Shown piece after piece: positions 25,114 to 32,105 of a DNA stretch of 37,983 nucleotides; position 1 is the stretch's first letter, and every line of letters begins with the position of its first letter. The notes under the pieces are model-generated. The model searched no databases. It saw nothing but the letters and a program-made list of their open reading frames with translations, and was not told where the DNA came from. Made by a program: the position numbers and the translations under genes. The stretch is from positions 1 through 37,983 of the forward strand of contig NZ_JACHIB010000025.1 in NCBI RefSeq assembly GCF_014203015.1. The letters run 5' to 3'. Source of the stretch: Castellaniella defragrans. Its GTDB lineage: Bacteria; Pseudomonadota; Gammaproteobacteria; Burkholderiales; Burkholderiaceae_B.

Positions 25114-25857
25114 ATGCGTCAGATCATCCTGGATACCGAAACCACGGGCCTGGAGCCCGAGCAGGGCCACCGCGTGGTGGAACTGGCCTGCGTCGAGATC
25201 CTCAACCGCCGGGTCACCGACCGCCACCTGCACCTGTACCTGAACCCGGACCGCGACAGCGACCCCGAGGCGCTGCAGGTCCACGGCCTGACCACCGAAT
25301 TCCTGTCCGGCCACCCGCGCTTTCCGGAAGTCGCCCAGCAGCTGGTGGATTTCGTGCGCGACGCCGAGGTCATCATCCACAACGCGGCCTTCGACGTAAA
25401 GTTCCTCAACGCCGAACTGCGCCGCGCCAGTCTTCCGCCATTCACCGAGCTGTGCGCCAAGATCACCGATTCGCTGATGGTGGCGCGCGAAATGTTCCCC
25501 GGCAAGCGCAACAACCTGGATGCGCTGTGCGAGCGGTTCGGCATTTCCAACGCGCATCGCACGCTGCACGGCGCCTTGCTGGACTCGGAACTGCTGGGCG
25601 AGGTGTGGCTGGCCATGACGCGCGGCCAGGACTCGCTGCTGGACGAGGCGCCCGACGATGCGGCGGGCGGGGCCGGCGCCGGCGCGGCCGGGGCCCTGGG
25701 CCGCTTCGATGCGTCCCGCCTGCCGGTCATCCAGGTCGATGCCCAGGCCCTGCAGGCCCACGAGGCCTACCTGGACGGCCTCGACAAGGCCGCGGGCAAG
25801 CCCTGCCTGTGGCGCCAGCTCGAAATCCCCGTCGAGGCGGACGGCGTGGCGGGCTGA
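25114..25857 (+). CDS. dnaQ: DNA polymerase III epsilon subunit (3'-5' proofreading exonuclease)
   Basis: A 247-residue DEDDh exonuclease. Exo I is DTETTG with D7 and E9; Exo II is in IIHNAAFDVKFLNAEL; Exo III-epsilon is in AHRTLHGALLDSELL. The C-terminal part holds an Ala/Gly-rich linker followed by a conserved tail that binds the polymerase subunit. It removes misincorporated bases during replication. The ATG at 25114 comes after AAGGAA. The gene lies in the same order after rnhA as commonly seen. A GC hairpin follows the stop. Confidence 0.97.
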   Translation: MRQIILDTETTGLEPEQGHRVVELACVEILNRRVTDRHLHLYLNPDRDSDPEALQVHGLTTEFLSGHPRFPEVAQQLVDFVRDAEVIIHNAAFDVKFLNAELRRASLPPFTELCAKITDSLMVAREMFPGKRNNLDALCERFGISNAHRTLHGALLDSELLGEVWLAMTRGQDSLLDEAPDDAAGGAGAGAAGALGRFDASRLPVIQVDAQALQAHEAYLDGLDKAAGKPCLWRQLEIPVEADGVAG

Positions 25858-25866
25858 GGCGGGCGA

Positions 25867-25893
25867 GGACGGCGCCCGTCAGCGGCGCCGTCC
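25867..25893 (+). terminator. GC-rich hairpin after dnaQ
   Basis: GGACGGCGCC at 25867-25876 pairs perfectly over 10 bp with GGCGCCGTCC at 25884-25893 around a 7-nt loop. There is no T-run, so it may act with Rho or protect the 3' end of the message. Confidence 0.5.
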
Positions 25894-25910
25894 GAGGCGG
25901 CGTGCCGAAG

Positions 25911-25980
25911 TACTGAAGCGTCGAGGTGTTGAAGCGGCGCTGTCAACGCTAAATAGAAGCGACCGGTGTTGAAGCGGCGC
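25911..25980 (+). repeat. Short direct repeats upstream of tRNA-Val
   Basis: GGTGTTGAAGCGGCGC occurs exactly at 25925-25940 and again at 25965-25980, 40 bp apart. A diverged third copy (GTACTGAAGCGTCGAG) begins near 25910. No gene is seen in the dnaQ to tRNA gap. Confidence 0.7.
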
Positions 25981-26003
25981 CCGGCGCACCGCCCGAAAAC
26001 ATG

Positions 26004-26009
26004 TATAAT
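26004..26009 (+). promoter_or_regulatory. -10 box of tRNA-Val promoter
   Basis: A consensus TATAAT preceded by TG lies 57 bp before the tRNA gene. The matching -35 region is GC-rich and weak, which is usual for stable-RNA promoters with a GC-rich discriminator (GGCGG follows here). Confidence 0.6.
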
Positions 26010-26065
26010 GGCGGTCTTTCCAGTCGGCTGCCCCGCATCGCATGCGGATCCTGCGCAGCCCGATT

Positions 26066-26140
26066 GGGCGGTTAGCTCAGTGGTAGAGCACTGCCTTCAC
26101 ACGGCAGGGGTCACTGGTTCGAACCCAGTACCGCCCACCA
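26066..26140 (+). tRNA. tRNA-Val (anticodon CAC)
   Basis: A 75-nt tRNA with encoded CCA. The acceptor GGGCGGT (26066-26072) pairs with ACCGCCC, then discriminator A and CCA (26138-26140). The anticodon stem CTGCC/GGCAG encloses TTCACAC with anticodon CAC at 26098-26100. D-loop and T-loop (TTCGAAC) are canonical. A catabolic gene cluster begins 42 bp after its 3' end. Confidence 0.97.
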
Positions 26141-26182
26141 TCTCCCCTTCCGATACCCCCCTCCAATACCCCACCCCTGCTC

Positions 26183-27103
26183 TCAGGCGCGTACGAACAG
26201 GCTCGTGAACTGCCGGCGCAGCCAGTGGCTCGCCTGGTCGTGGCTGGTGCGGAAATGCCACTGGATCGAAATCGGGAAGCGGGGGACGGAAAACGGCGGC
26301 TTGCGCGTGACCAGCGTGTCATAGAGCGCCAGCATGGAGTCCGCCAGGCGGGAGGGGATGGTCAGCAGCAGGTCGGAATCGGCCACCACCCCCGCCAGCC
26401 CCAGCGCGTGCCGCGCCGTGAAGACGATGTGGCGCCCCGCGCCCGCGGGGCCGGCGATCTGGCCCAGCGCCTGCATCAGCGCGGGGTAGCTGCTGCCGCC
26501 CGGCCGATAGTCCACGTGCTTCGAGGCGAGGTATCCGGCCGTGGTCAGCCGCTGGCCGGCGAGCGGATTGGTGCGGCGCATGAGGACGACGAAGGTTTCC
26601 GTGAACAGGGTCTCGCGGCGGCATTCGCGGCTGAGTTCGGGCCAGTGCCCGATGGCGAGGTCGATCCGGCCCTCCGCCATGGCCTGGCTGGCCTGCTCGG
26701 GCGGCACGTCGACGGTTTCCAGCCTGACATGCGGCGCGTGGACGGCCAGGTGGCGCAGCAGGGTGGGGATGAACACCTGCTGCGCCAGGTCATTGCCCAG
26801 CAGCCGGAAGGACCGGGTGGACTCCAGGGGATCGAAGGACTGTGTGTCCCGCAGTGCCGTTTCGATCCTTTGCAGGCTGTGCTCGATGGGCGCCATGAGG
26901 GCCTGGGTCAACGGGGTCGGCGCCATGCCGTGCGCGCTGCGGACGAACAGGGGATCGTCCAGGTGTTCACGCAGCCGGCGCAGGGCGTTGCTGACCGCGG
27001 ACTGGGTGATGCAGAGCTGCTGCGCCGCCTGGGTGACGTTGCGGGTGGCGTAGACGGCGCGCAGGATGCGCAGGAGGTTCAGATCCAGAAGTTCCGGCCG
27101 CAT
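26183..27103 (-). CDS. LysR family transcriptional regulator, NahR/NodD subgroup
   Basis: A 306-residue regulator. The winged HTH at about 6-65 reads LDLNLLRILRAVYATRNVTQAAQQLCITQSAVSNALRRLREHLDDPLFVR, the form typical of NahR, DntR and NodD, which respond to aromatic or phenolic inducers. The effector domain (about 95-300) includes RIDLAIGHWPEL. It is divergent from the first dioxygenase gene, the usual position of a LysR activator relative to its target, and shares a 162-bp AT-rich region with it. The likely role is induction of the adjacent genes by an aromatic substrate or intermediate; the inducer is not known. Confidence 0.92.
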   Translation of the reverse strand: MRPELLDLNLLRILRAVYATRNVTQAAQQLCITQSAVSNALRRLREHLDDPLFVRSAHGMAPTPLTQALMAPIEHSLQRIETALRDTQSFDPLESTRSFRLLGNDLAQQVFIPTLLRHLAVHAPHVRLETVDVPPEQASQAMAEGRIDLAIGHWPELSRECRRETLFTETFVVLMRRTNPLAGQRLTTAGYLASKHVDYRPGGSSYPALMQALGQIAGPAGAGRHIVFTARHALGLAGVVADSDLLLTIPSRLADSMLALYDTLVTRKPPFSVPRFPISIQWHFRTSHDQASHWLRRQFTSLFVRA

Positions 27104-27140
27104 GGCGGGGTTCCTGCCTTATATTTCTGCCAGTGATGGA

Positions 27141-27225
27141 GTCGATCATAAATCATGATTGGTATGAATTTCGCTTGTTACCTAAACTAAGTCTTTCCTA
27201 TCGATAATCATCTTTCTTATCGATA
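27141..27225. promoter_or_regulatory. Divergent control region of LysR and dioxygenase 1
   Basis: The region is AT-rich. AATCATGATT at 27151-27160 is a perfect palindrome flanked by TCAT and ATGA, which is a fair LysR-type site. TATCGATA occurs twice, at 27199-27206 and 27218-27225, 19 bp apart. The first site lies nearer the LysR start, the second pair nearer the dioxygenase gene at 27266. Confidence 0.5.
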
Positions 27226-27265
27226 TTCCAGCAAGCACATCCAATCCCATACAAGGAGACAAGCC

Positions 27266-28126
27266 ATGATCGAACTGCGAGACATCTACTACACCCGGCT
27301 GGGCACCCGGGATCTGGAAGCGGCCGAAGCCTTCGGCACCACCGTCCTGGGACTGCAGGTGGTGGAGCGCACCGCGGAACGCCTGTACCTCAAGAGCGAT
27401 GCGCGCCATCATACGCTGGCGTATTTTCTGGGCGATCCCTCCGAGCAGATCGTGGCCTTCGAGATCAAGGACTGGTCGAAGCTGGGGGCCGCCTTCGAGC
27501 AGCTGAGCAAGGCGGACGTGCCGTGCGGGATGGGCAGCGCGGCCGAAGCGGAGGATCGCCACGTCGATGGCTTCATGTGGTTCCAGGACCCCACCGGCAA
27601 CCGCATCGAGATCGTGGCGCGGCCGCACGATTCGGGCGTGCGCTACTTTCCTTCCCGGGACGCGGGCATCGTGTGTTTCGGGCACGTCGGTCTGTGTTCG
27701 ACGGATCCGGTGCGCGACCAGGCCTTCTGGCTGCGCCATTTCAACGTGATGATCAGCGACTGGATCGGGCCCTGCCCCCTGCTGCGCGTCAACGAGCGCC
27801 ACCACCAGATGGCCCTGTTTGCCACCGATCACAAGGGCATCCAGCACATCAACTTCCAGGTCAGGGAAGTGGACGACGTCATGCGGGCCTGGTATTTCCT
27901 TCAGGAGCGCGGCACCCGGATCGTCTTCGGCCCGGGCCGGCATCCCACGTCGGGCGGCAACTTCCTGTACTTCGAGGGACCGGATGAGGTGATCTTCGAG
28001 TATTCCAACAGCGACCGCAAGATCATCGACGATGTGGCGAACTACCGGCCGCGGCAGTTTCCGCTGCAGCCGTCGTCCTTCTGCATGTGGGGCTCGAAGC
28101 CCGACATCCGGGAGTTCAGGGGCTGA
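27266..28126 (+). CDS. Extradiol ring-cleavage dioxygenase, VOC type (copy 1)
   Basis: A 286-residue two-domain VOC protein of the type I extradiol dioxygenase family (BphC, XylE, HpaD relatives), which open catechols next to the hydroxyl groups using Fe(II). Aligned by eye to BphC, the iron ligands are H140 (FGHVG), H194 (QHINFQV) and E245 (IFEYS). The second-sphere residues are H179/H180 (NERHHQMAL), H226 (GRHPTSG) and Y235 (FLYFEGP). All are present, so it should be active. AAGGAG lies 7 nt before the ATG. A paralogue follows 203 bp downstream; both end in a shared SSFCMWG-KPDI motif. The exact catechol is unknown; context points to the meta pathway. Confidence 0.88.
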   Translation: MIELRDIYYTRLGTRDLEAAEAFGTTVLGLQVVERTAERLYLKSDARHHTLAYFLGDPSEQIVAFEIKDWSKLGAAFEQLSKADVPCGMGSAAEAEDRHVDGFMWFQDPTGNRIEIVARPHDSGVRYFPSRDAGIVCFGHVGLCSTDPVRDQAFWLRHFNVMISDWIGPCPLLRVNERHHQMALFATDHKGIQHINFQVREVDDVMRAWYFLQERGTRIVFGPGRHPTSGGNFLYFEGPDEVIFEYSNSDRKIIDDVANYRPRQFPLQPSSFCMWGSKPDIREFRG

Positions 28127-28130
28127 GAAA

Positions 28131-28191
28131 ACGCGGCGCGCGGACGTCCCCGCCGCCGCGTGCTTTCATGGCCGCCGGGGCCTCCGGCGGC
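28131..28191 (+). terminator. Two GC hairpins after dioxygenase 1
   Basis: ACGCGGCG at 28131-28138 pairs with CGCCGCGT at 28154-28161, and GCCGCCGG at 28171-28178 pairs with CCGGCGGC at 28184-28191. Both stems are perfect 8-mers. No long T-run is seen. They probably reduce read-through into the next gene, which has its own AT-rich control region. Confidence 0.45.
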
Positions 28192-28222
28192 ACGGCGCCG
28201 ATCACGGCGCAAGGAGGAAATC

Positions 28223-28289
28223 CACTTTATACGAAATTTATAAAAAATATCGATAAAGTGTTGACTAGCGTAAATTTTATGAATTATCC
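28223..28289 (+). promoter_or_regulatory. Control region of dioxygenase 2
   Basis: CACTTTAT at 28223-28230 and ATAAAGTG at 28253-28260 form a perfect 8-bp inverted repeat with arm centres 30 bp apart. TATCGATA at 28248-28255 overlaps the right arm. TTGACT at 28261-28266 can serve as a -35 box, with a weak TTATCC (28284-28289) at 17-bp spacing. The segment is very AT-rich compared with its surroundings. AAGGAGG at 28211-28217 has no start codon at usable distance. Confidence 0.45.
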
Positions 28290-28329
28290 TAAGAAAAAGC
28301 GCTCGTATCACAGGGCGCAGGAGACTGGG

Positions 28330-29193
28330 ATGATTCATTTGCACGACATCCGCTACGTACGGCTGGGCACGTCGAATCTGGAGGAATCCGTCCGCTATGC
28401 GACGGAAGTACTGGGGCTGGAAGTCGCCTCGCGGGAGCGCAGGGCAGTCTATCTCCGTTCGGATGCGCGTGACCACACCTTGTGCTATTTCGAGGGAGAC
28501 CCGCGCGACCACACCGTGGCCTTCGAGGTCGATTCGGCCGAGGAACTGCAAAATGCGCTGGCCGCGCTGGACGATCCCCGCTACCGGGCGAGCCAGGGAT
28601 CGGCCACCGAAGCCGAGCAGCGCCGCGTGCGCGACTTCATCCATTTCCGGGACCCGTCGGGCAACCGCATCGAGCTGGTGCATGCGCCCCATCACAGCGG
28701 GCGCCGTTACTTTCCTTCGCGCGATGCGGGGATCACGGGGTTCAGCCACATTGGCCTGCGCACGCTGGATGCGCGGCGCGACGAGGCTTTCTGGACCCGC
28801 ATGCTGAGCGCCAAGGTCAGCGACCGCATCGGCGATGCGCCCCTGCTGCGCATCGACGAGGTCCACCACAAGCTGGCCCTGTTCCCCTCCACCTTTTCGG
28901 GCGTGCAGCACATCAACCACCAGGTCGAGAGCATCGACGATGTCATGCGCGCCTATTACATATTGCTGGAGCGCGGCATCCCGATCCGCTTCGGTCCCGG
29001 CCGCCACCCCACCTCGGGCGCCATGTTCCTGTATTTTGAAGGCCCCGACGGCATGATTTACGAGTATTCCACGGGGGTGCGCCGCATCGCCCCGGAAGAG
29101 GAAAAAGATTACCATCCCCGGAATTTCCCGGCGGTTCCTTCGTCGTTCTGCATGTGGGGGGCCAAGCCCGACATCCCGGAGTTCCGCAAATGA
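28330..29193 (+). CDS. Extradiol ring-cleavage dioxygenase, VOC type (copy 2)
   Basis: A 287-residue paralogue of the preceding dioxygenase. The same positions carry the iron ligands H140 (FSHIG), H194 (QHINHQV) and the Glu in MIYEYS, and the second-sphere residues H179/H180 (DEVHHKLAL), the His in GRHPTSG and the Tyr in FLYFEGP. The first half differs more than the second, so substrate range may differ. The ATG at 28330 is chosen because AGGAGA at 28319-28324 precedes it, although the frame is open far upstream. The aldolase-like gene overlaps its stop by ATGA, so the two are translationally coupled. Function by similarity is extradiol cleavage of a substituted catechol. Confidence 0.88.
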   Translation: MIHLHDIRYVRLGTSNLEESVRYATEVLGLEVASRERRAVYLRSDARDHTLCYFEGDPRDHTVAFEVDSAEELQNALAALDDPRYRASQGSATEAEQRRVRDFIHFRDPSGNRIELVHAPHHSGRRYFPSRDAGITGFSHIGLRTLDARRDEAFWTRMLSAKVSDRIGDAPLLRIDEVHHKLALFPSTFSGVQHINHQVESIDDVMRAYYILLERGIPIRFGPGRHPTSGAMFLYFEGPDGMIYEYSTGVRRIAPEEEKDYHPRNFPAVPSSFCMWGAKPDIPEFRK

Positions 29194-29885
29194 CGGCGGG
29201 GCCGGACACCTCCGTCCCTGAGGCGATCCAGGCGCGGGTGCGGTGCGCGGCGCGCGCGCTGGGCCGCGCCGGCCTGGCGCATGCCTATGGCCATTGCAGC
29301 CAGCGCCTGAACGAGGGCGAATTCCTGGTGTGCGCGCCGATGCCCATGGGGATGATCCGGCACGAGCCCGGTATCGTCGTGCCGGTCGAGGGGCCACTGC
29401 CCGAGGGCGTGCTGGGCGAGGTGCGGATCCACCAGCAGATCTACCGTCGCAGGCCCGAGGTCGGCGGCATCGTGCGCAGCATGCCGCCCGCCGCCATGAC
29501 GCTCTCGGCGGCGGGCATCACGCCGCGCGTGCGCCATGGCATGGGCTGCTATTTTTCTCCGGGCGTGCCGCTCTGGGACGATGTCCAGCTGGTGCGCAGC
29601 GATGCGCAGGCCGCCGGCGTGGCGGGGCTGCTGGGCGCGGGCCCGGCCGTCGTGATGCGGGGCAACGGGCTGGTCACGGCCGCCGCCACGCTGGAAAAGG
29701 CGGTGGTCCTGACCTGGTATTTCGAGGATGCGGCGCGCATCGAGCGCGACCTGCGCAGCGCTGGCCTGGCCGATCCCGCCGGGGAGATCGGGCCAGAGGC
29801 CGCGCGGCAGCGGGCGACCGAGGCCGGCCGGATTTTCGAGCGGATGTGGGATTACCTGTGCGCGGGTGATCCGGAGTGCTTGTAA
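29190..29885 (+). CDS. Class II aldolase/adducin-like protein lacking metal histidines
   Basis: A 231-residue protein with the class II aldolase/adducin fold pattern: AHAYGHCSQRL near the start, GEVRIHQQIYRRRPEVGGIV in the centre, and a C-terminal LEKAVVLTWYFEDAARIERDL helix. The acidic Glu of the active site is kept (GEVRIH), but the HxH pair expected in this place is RSM, and the His of the usual NHG motif is Asn (RGNGLV). The three zinc ligands are therefore gone. PhtC, a 3,4-dihydroxyphthalate decarboxylase of Arthrobacter, belongs to this superfamily, so a decarboxylase or a structural role next to an extradiol dioxygenase is possible. The ATG overlaps the preceding stop codon (ATGA). 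Confidence 0.8.
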   Translation: MTAGPDTSVPEAIQARVRCAARALGRAGLAHAYGHCSQRLNEGEFLVCAPMPMGMIRHEPGIVVPVEGPLPEGVLGEVRIHQQIYRRRPEVGGIVRSMPPAAMTLSAAGITPRVRHGMGCYFSPGVPLWDDVQLVRSDAQAAGVAGLLGAGPAVVMRGNGLVTAAATLEKAVVLTWYFEDAARIERDLRSAGLADPAGEIGPEAARQRATEAGRIFERMWDYLCAGDPECL

Positions 29886-29888
29886 ACC

Positions 29889-29903
29889 CACGCGCAACGC
29901 GTG
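29889..29903 (+). promoter_or_regulatory. Small hairpin before ABC binding-protein gene
   Basis: CACGCG at 29889-29894 and CGCGTG at 29898-29903 form a perfect stem with a CAA loop, 28 bp before the next start codon and directly after the aldolase-like stop. It may be a weak terminator, an mRNA processing site or an operator. Confidence 0.3.
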
Positions 29904-29931
29904 ATTCGAGTTCGAGACAAAGGAGACTCTC

Positions 29932-31107
29932 ATGAAAATCAGGCAACTGGCTGGTGCGGCCTGCGTCGCCCTCGCCTTGGGCGCAACCGCCTCGGCCCTG
30001 GCCGCCGAGCCCGTGAAGATCGCGCTGGTGGCAGAATTGTCGGGCCCGTCGGCCGCGCTCGGCCAGGACAAGCTCGACGCCTTCATGATGGTGGTCGAGC
30101 AGAACGGCGGCAAGCTGGGCGGCGTGCCGGTGCAGGTCCTGTCCCGCGACAGCCAGCTCAAGCCCGAGGTGGCCAACCAGATCGCCGAGGAGCTCATCGA
30201 CAAGGAAAAGGTCTCCATCGTCACGGGGATTTCCTTTTCCAACGTCATGATGGCCATGGCCCGCAAGCTGGACGCGGCCGACATCGTCGTCGTGGGCTCG
30301 GGCGCCGGTCCCGCGCCCCTAGCGGGCGGCCGCTGCCTGCCCAATGTCTTCGTCGTCTCCAAGCAGAACGATCAGTTCGCCGAGGCCATGGGCCAGTACG
30401 CCACCCTGCAGGGCTACAAACGCGTCATCGCCATGGCACCGAACTATCAGGCGGGCAAGGATTTCGTGAACGGCTTCAAGCGCACCTACACGACCGCGCT
30501 GGTCGACGAGATCTACACTCCGCTCAACCAGCTGGACTTCTCGGCCGAGCTCGCGCGCGTGGAATCCGAGAAGCCCGATGCGCTGTACGTCTTCTATCCG
30601 GGAGGCCTGGGGGTCAGCTTCGTGCGCGCCTACAAGCAGCTGGGCATGGTCGACAAGGTGCCGCTGCTCAGCGTGTCCACGGTGGACGGCACGACCCTGC
30701 CCGCCCTCAAGGACGCCGCGCTGGGCGTCATGCACGCGTCCGCCTGGGGCCCGGACCTGGACAATCCGGTCAACAAGCAGTTCGTGGCGGATTTCGAGGC
30801 CAAGTACCACCGCATCCCCTCCGAGTATGCCGCGCAGTCCTATGACGCCGCGCAGCTGATCGCCTCGGCGCTGGCCAAGACCGGCGGCAATGTGGCCGAC
30901 CGGGAGGCGTTCAAGAAGGCCCTGTCCGCGGCCGACTTCAAGTCCGTGCGGGGCAATTTCAGCTTCAACACCAACCAGTTCCCGATCCAGGATTTCTACG
31001 CCTTCAAGGTGGTGAAGGACGCCCAGGGCAATGCCACGCTGCAGACGGTCACGAAGGTTCTGGAAAACAGCAAGGACGCCTACTATCAGGAATGCAAGCG
31101 CCGCTGA
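29932..31107 (+). CDS. ABC transporter substrate-binding protein, Liv type
   Basis: A 391-residue type I periplasmic binding protein (peripla_BP_6, LivK/AmiC-like). A Sec signal peptide covers about 1-25 with cleavage after ALA. The mature N-terminus EPVKIALVAELSGPSAALGQDKLDAF is typical of the family. It delivers its ligand to the two permeases encoded next. Liv-type systems in catabolic clusters often carry aromatic acids (CouP of Rhodopseudomonas palustris is an example), so an aromatic ligand is likely here, by context only. AGGAG at 29921-29925 precedes the ATG. A very stable hairpin separates it from the permease gene. Confidence 0.93.
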   Translation: MKIRQLAGAACVALALGATASALAAEPVKIALVAELSGPSAALGQDKLDAFMMVVEQNGGKLGGVPVQVLSRDSQLKPEVANQIAEELIDKEKVSIVTGISFSNVMMAMARKLDAADIVVVGSGAGPAPLAGGRCLPNVFVVSKQNDQFAEAMGQYATLQGYKRVIAMAPNYQAGKDFVNGFKRTYTTALVDEIYTPLNQLDFSAELARVESEKPDALYVFYPGGLGVSFVRAYKQLGMVDKVPLLSVSTVDGTTLPALKDAALGVMHASAWGPDLDNPVNKQFVADFEAKYHRIPSEYAAQSYDAAQLIASALAKTGGNVADREAFKKALSAADFKSVRGNFSFNTNQFPIQDFYAFKVVKDAQGNATLQTVTKVLENSKDAYYQECKRR

Positions 31108-31126
31108 CGCTTTCGACTAGCCAAGA

Positions 31127-31160
31127 GCCCGCGGGCCGGTCCAGGCGCCGGCCCGCGGGC
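31127..31160 (+). promoter_or_regulatory. Very stable hairpin between binding-protein and permease genes
   Basis: GCCCGCGGGCCGG at 31127-31139 pairs perfectly over 13 bp with CCGGCCCGCGGGC at 31148-31160 around an 8-nt loop. There is no T-run, so it is not a classical terminator. In malEFG-type operons such structures stabilise the upstream message and lower read-through, giving excess binding protein. Confidence 0.6.
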
Positions 31161-31180
31161 GCGCAGGGACGTACATCTGA

Positions 31181-32098
31181 ATGGACTGGAACCTTTTCAT
31201 CGCGCAGATCCTCAACGGGGTGCAGTTGGGCATGCTGCTGTTTCTGTTGTCGGCCGGCCTGACGCTGGTCTTCGGCATCATGAACTTCATCAACCTGAGC
31301 CATGCCTCGTTCTACATGCTGGGCGCGTACTTCGCGGCGACCGCCTTTTCCTACACGGGTTCCTTCCTGGTGGCGGGCCTGGCCGGCGTCGCGGGCGGCA
31401 TGCTGCTGGCGGTGGCCACCGAGCTGCTGGCGCTCAAGCGGCTCTACGACAAGAACCACCTGGTCCAGGTGCTGGGCACCTTCGGCCTGATCATGTTCTT
31501 CAACGAGACCGCACGCATGATCTGGGGCTCGCAGCCGGTGTTCACCGCCCTGCCGGAATGGGCGCGCGGGTCATTGGACCTGGCCGGGGTGAACTACCCC
31601 AGCTACCGCATGCTGATCATCGTCGCAGGCCTGCTGGTGGCCTTCATCATCCACCTGCTCATCCACCGCACGCGCATCGGCATGCTGGTGCGCGCCAGTT
31701 CCACCCACGTGGAGATCGTCTCCGCGCTGGGGGTCAACGCCAAGCTCGTCAACACCCTGCTGTTCAGCGTCGGCGCGGGGCTCGCCGCCCTGGCGGGCTG
31801 GCTGGTCGGGCCGATCGTCTCGGTCCAGTCGGGCATGGGCGACAGCGTGCTCATCCTGGCGCTGGTGGTGATCGTGATCGGCGGGATCGGCTCCATCCGG
31901 GGGGCGCTGTACGGCGCCCTGCTGGTCGGCATGGTCGATACCATGGGGCGCGCCTACATGGCGCCGATGCTGCGCGGGCTGTTCGAGCGCAACATGGCCG
32001 ACGCCGCCGGCCCGGCGCTGGCGTCCATGCTGATCTACCTGCTCATGGCGGTCGTGCTGGCGATCAAGCCCGATGGGCTGTTTCCCGTCAAACGCTGA
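31181..32098 (+). CDS. ABC transporter permease, LivH type
   Basis: A 305-residue polytopic inner-membrane protein of the branched-chain amino acid permease family (BPD_transp_2). About eight hydrophobic segments are seen, starting with LNGVQLGMLLFLLSAGLTLVFG. The signature GIMNFINLSHASFYMLGAY is the conserved LivH loop, and VIVIGGIGSIRGALYGALLVG is the cytoplasmic coupling motif near the C-terminus. With the LivM partner it forms the translocation path. AGGGA lies 11 nt before the ATG. It overlaps nothing, but the LivM gene follows within 8 bp. Confidence 0.94.
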   Translation: MDWNLFIAQILNGVQLGMLLFLLSAGLTLVFGIMNFINLSHASFYMLGAYFAATAFSYTGSFLVAGLAGVAGGMLLAVATELLALKRLYDKNHLVQVLGTFGLIMFFNETARMIWGSQPVFTALPEWARGSLDLAGVNYPSYRMLIIVAGLLVAFIIHLLIHRTRIGMLVRASSTHVEIVSALGVNAKLVNTLLFSVGAGLAALAGWLVGPIVSVQSGMGDSVLILALVVIVIGGIGSIRGALYGALLVGMVDTMGRAYMAPMLRGLFERNMADAAGPALASMLIYLLMAVVLAIKPDGLFPVKR

Positions 32099-32105
32099 GG
32101 TGTCT

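Noticed and set aside
28211-28217. Orphan ribosome-site-like AAGGAGG suggesting a small leader peptide
   Set aside because: No ATG, GTG or TTG lies within usable distance after it, so a coding leader is not supported.
28087-28330. A longer N-terminus for dioxygenase 2, as the frame is open to 28087
   Set aside because: The extension crosses hairpins and an AT-rich control region, has no ribosome site, and the paralogue starts at the residue equivalent to the ATG 28330.
29109-30362. A 417-codon minus-strand frame opposite the aldolase-like and binding-protein genes
   Set aside because: The plus-strand genes have clear family motifs and ribosome sites; the antisense reading has none.
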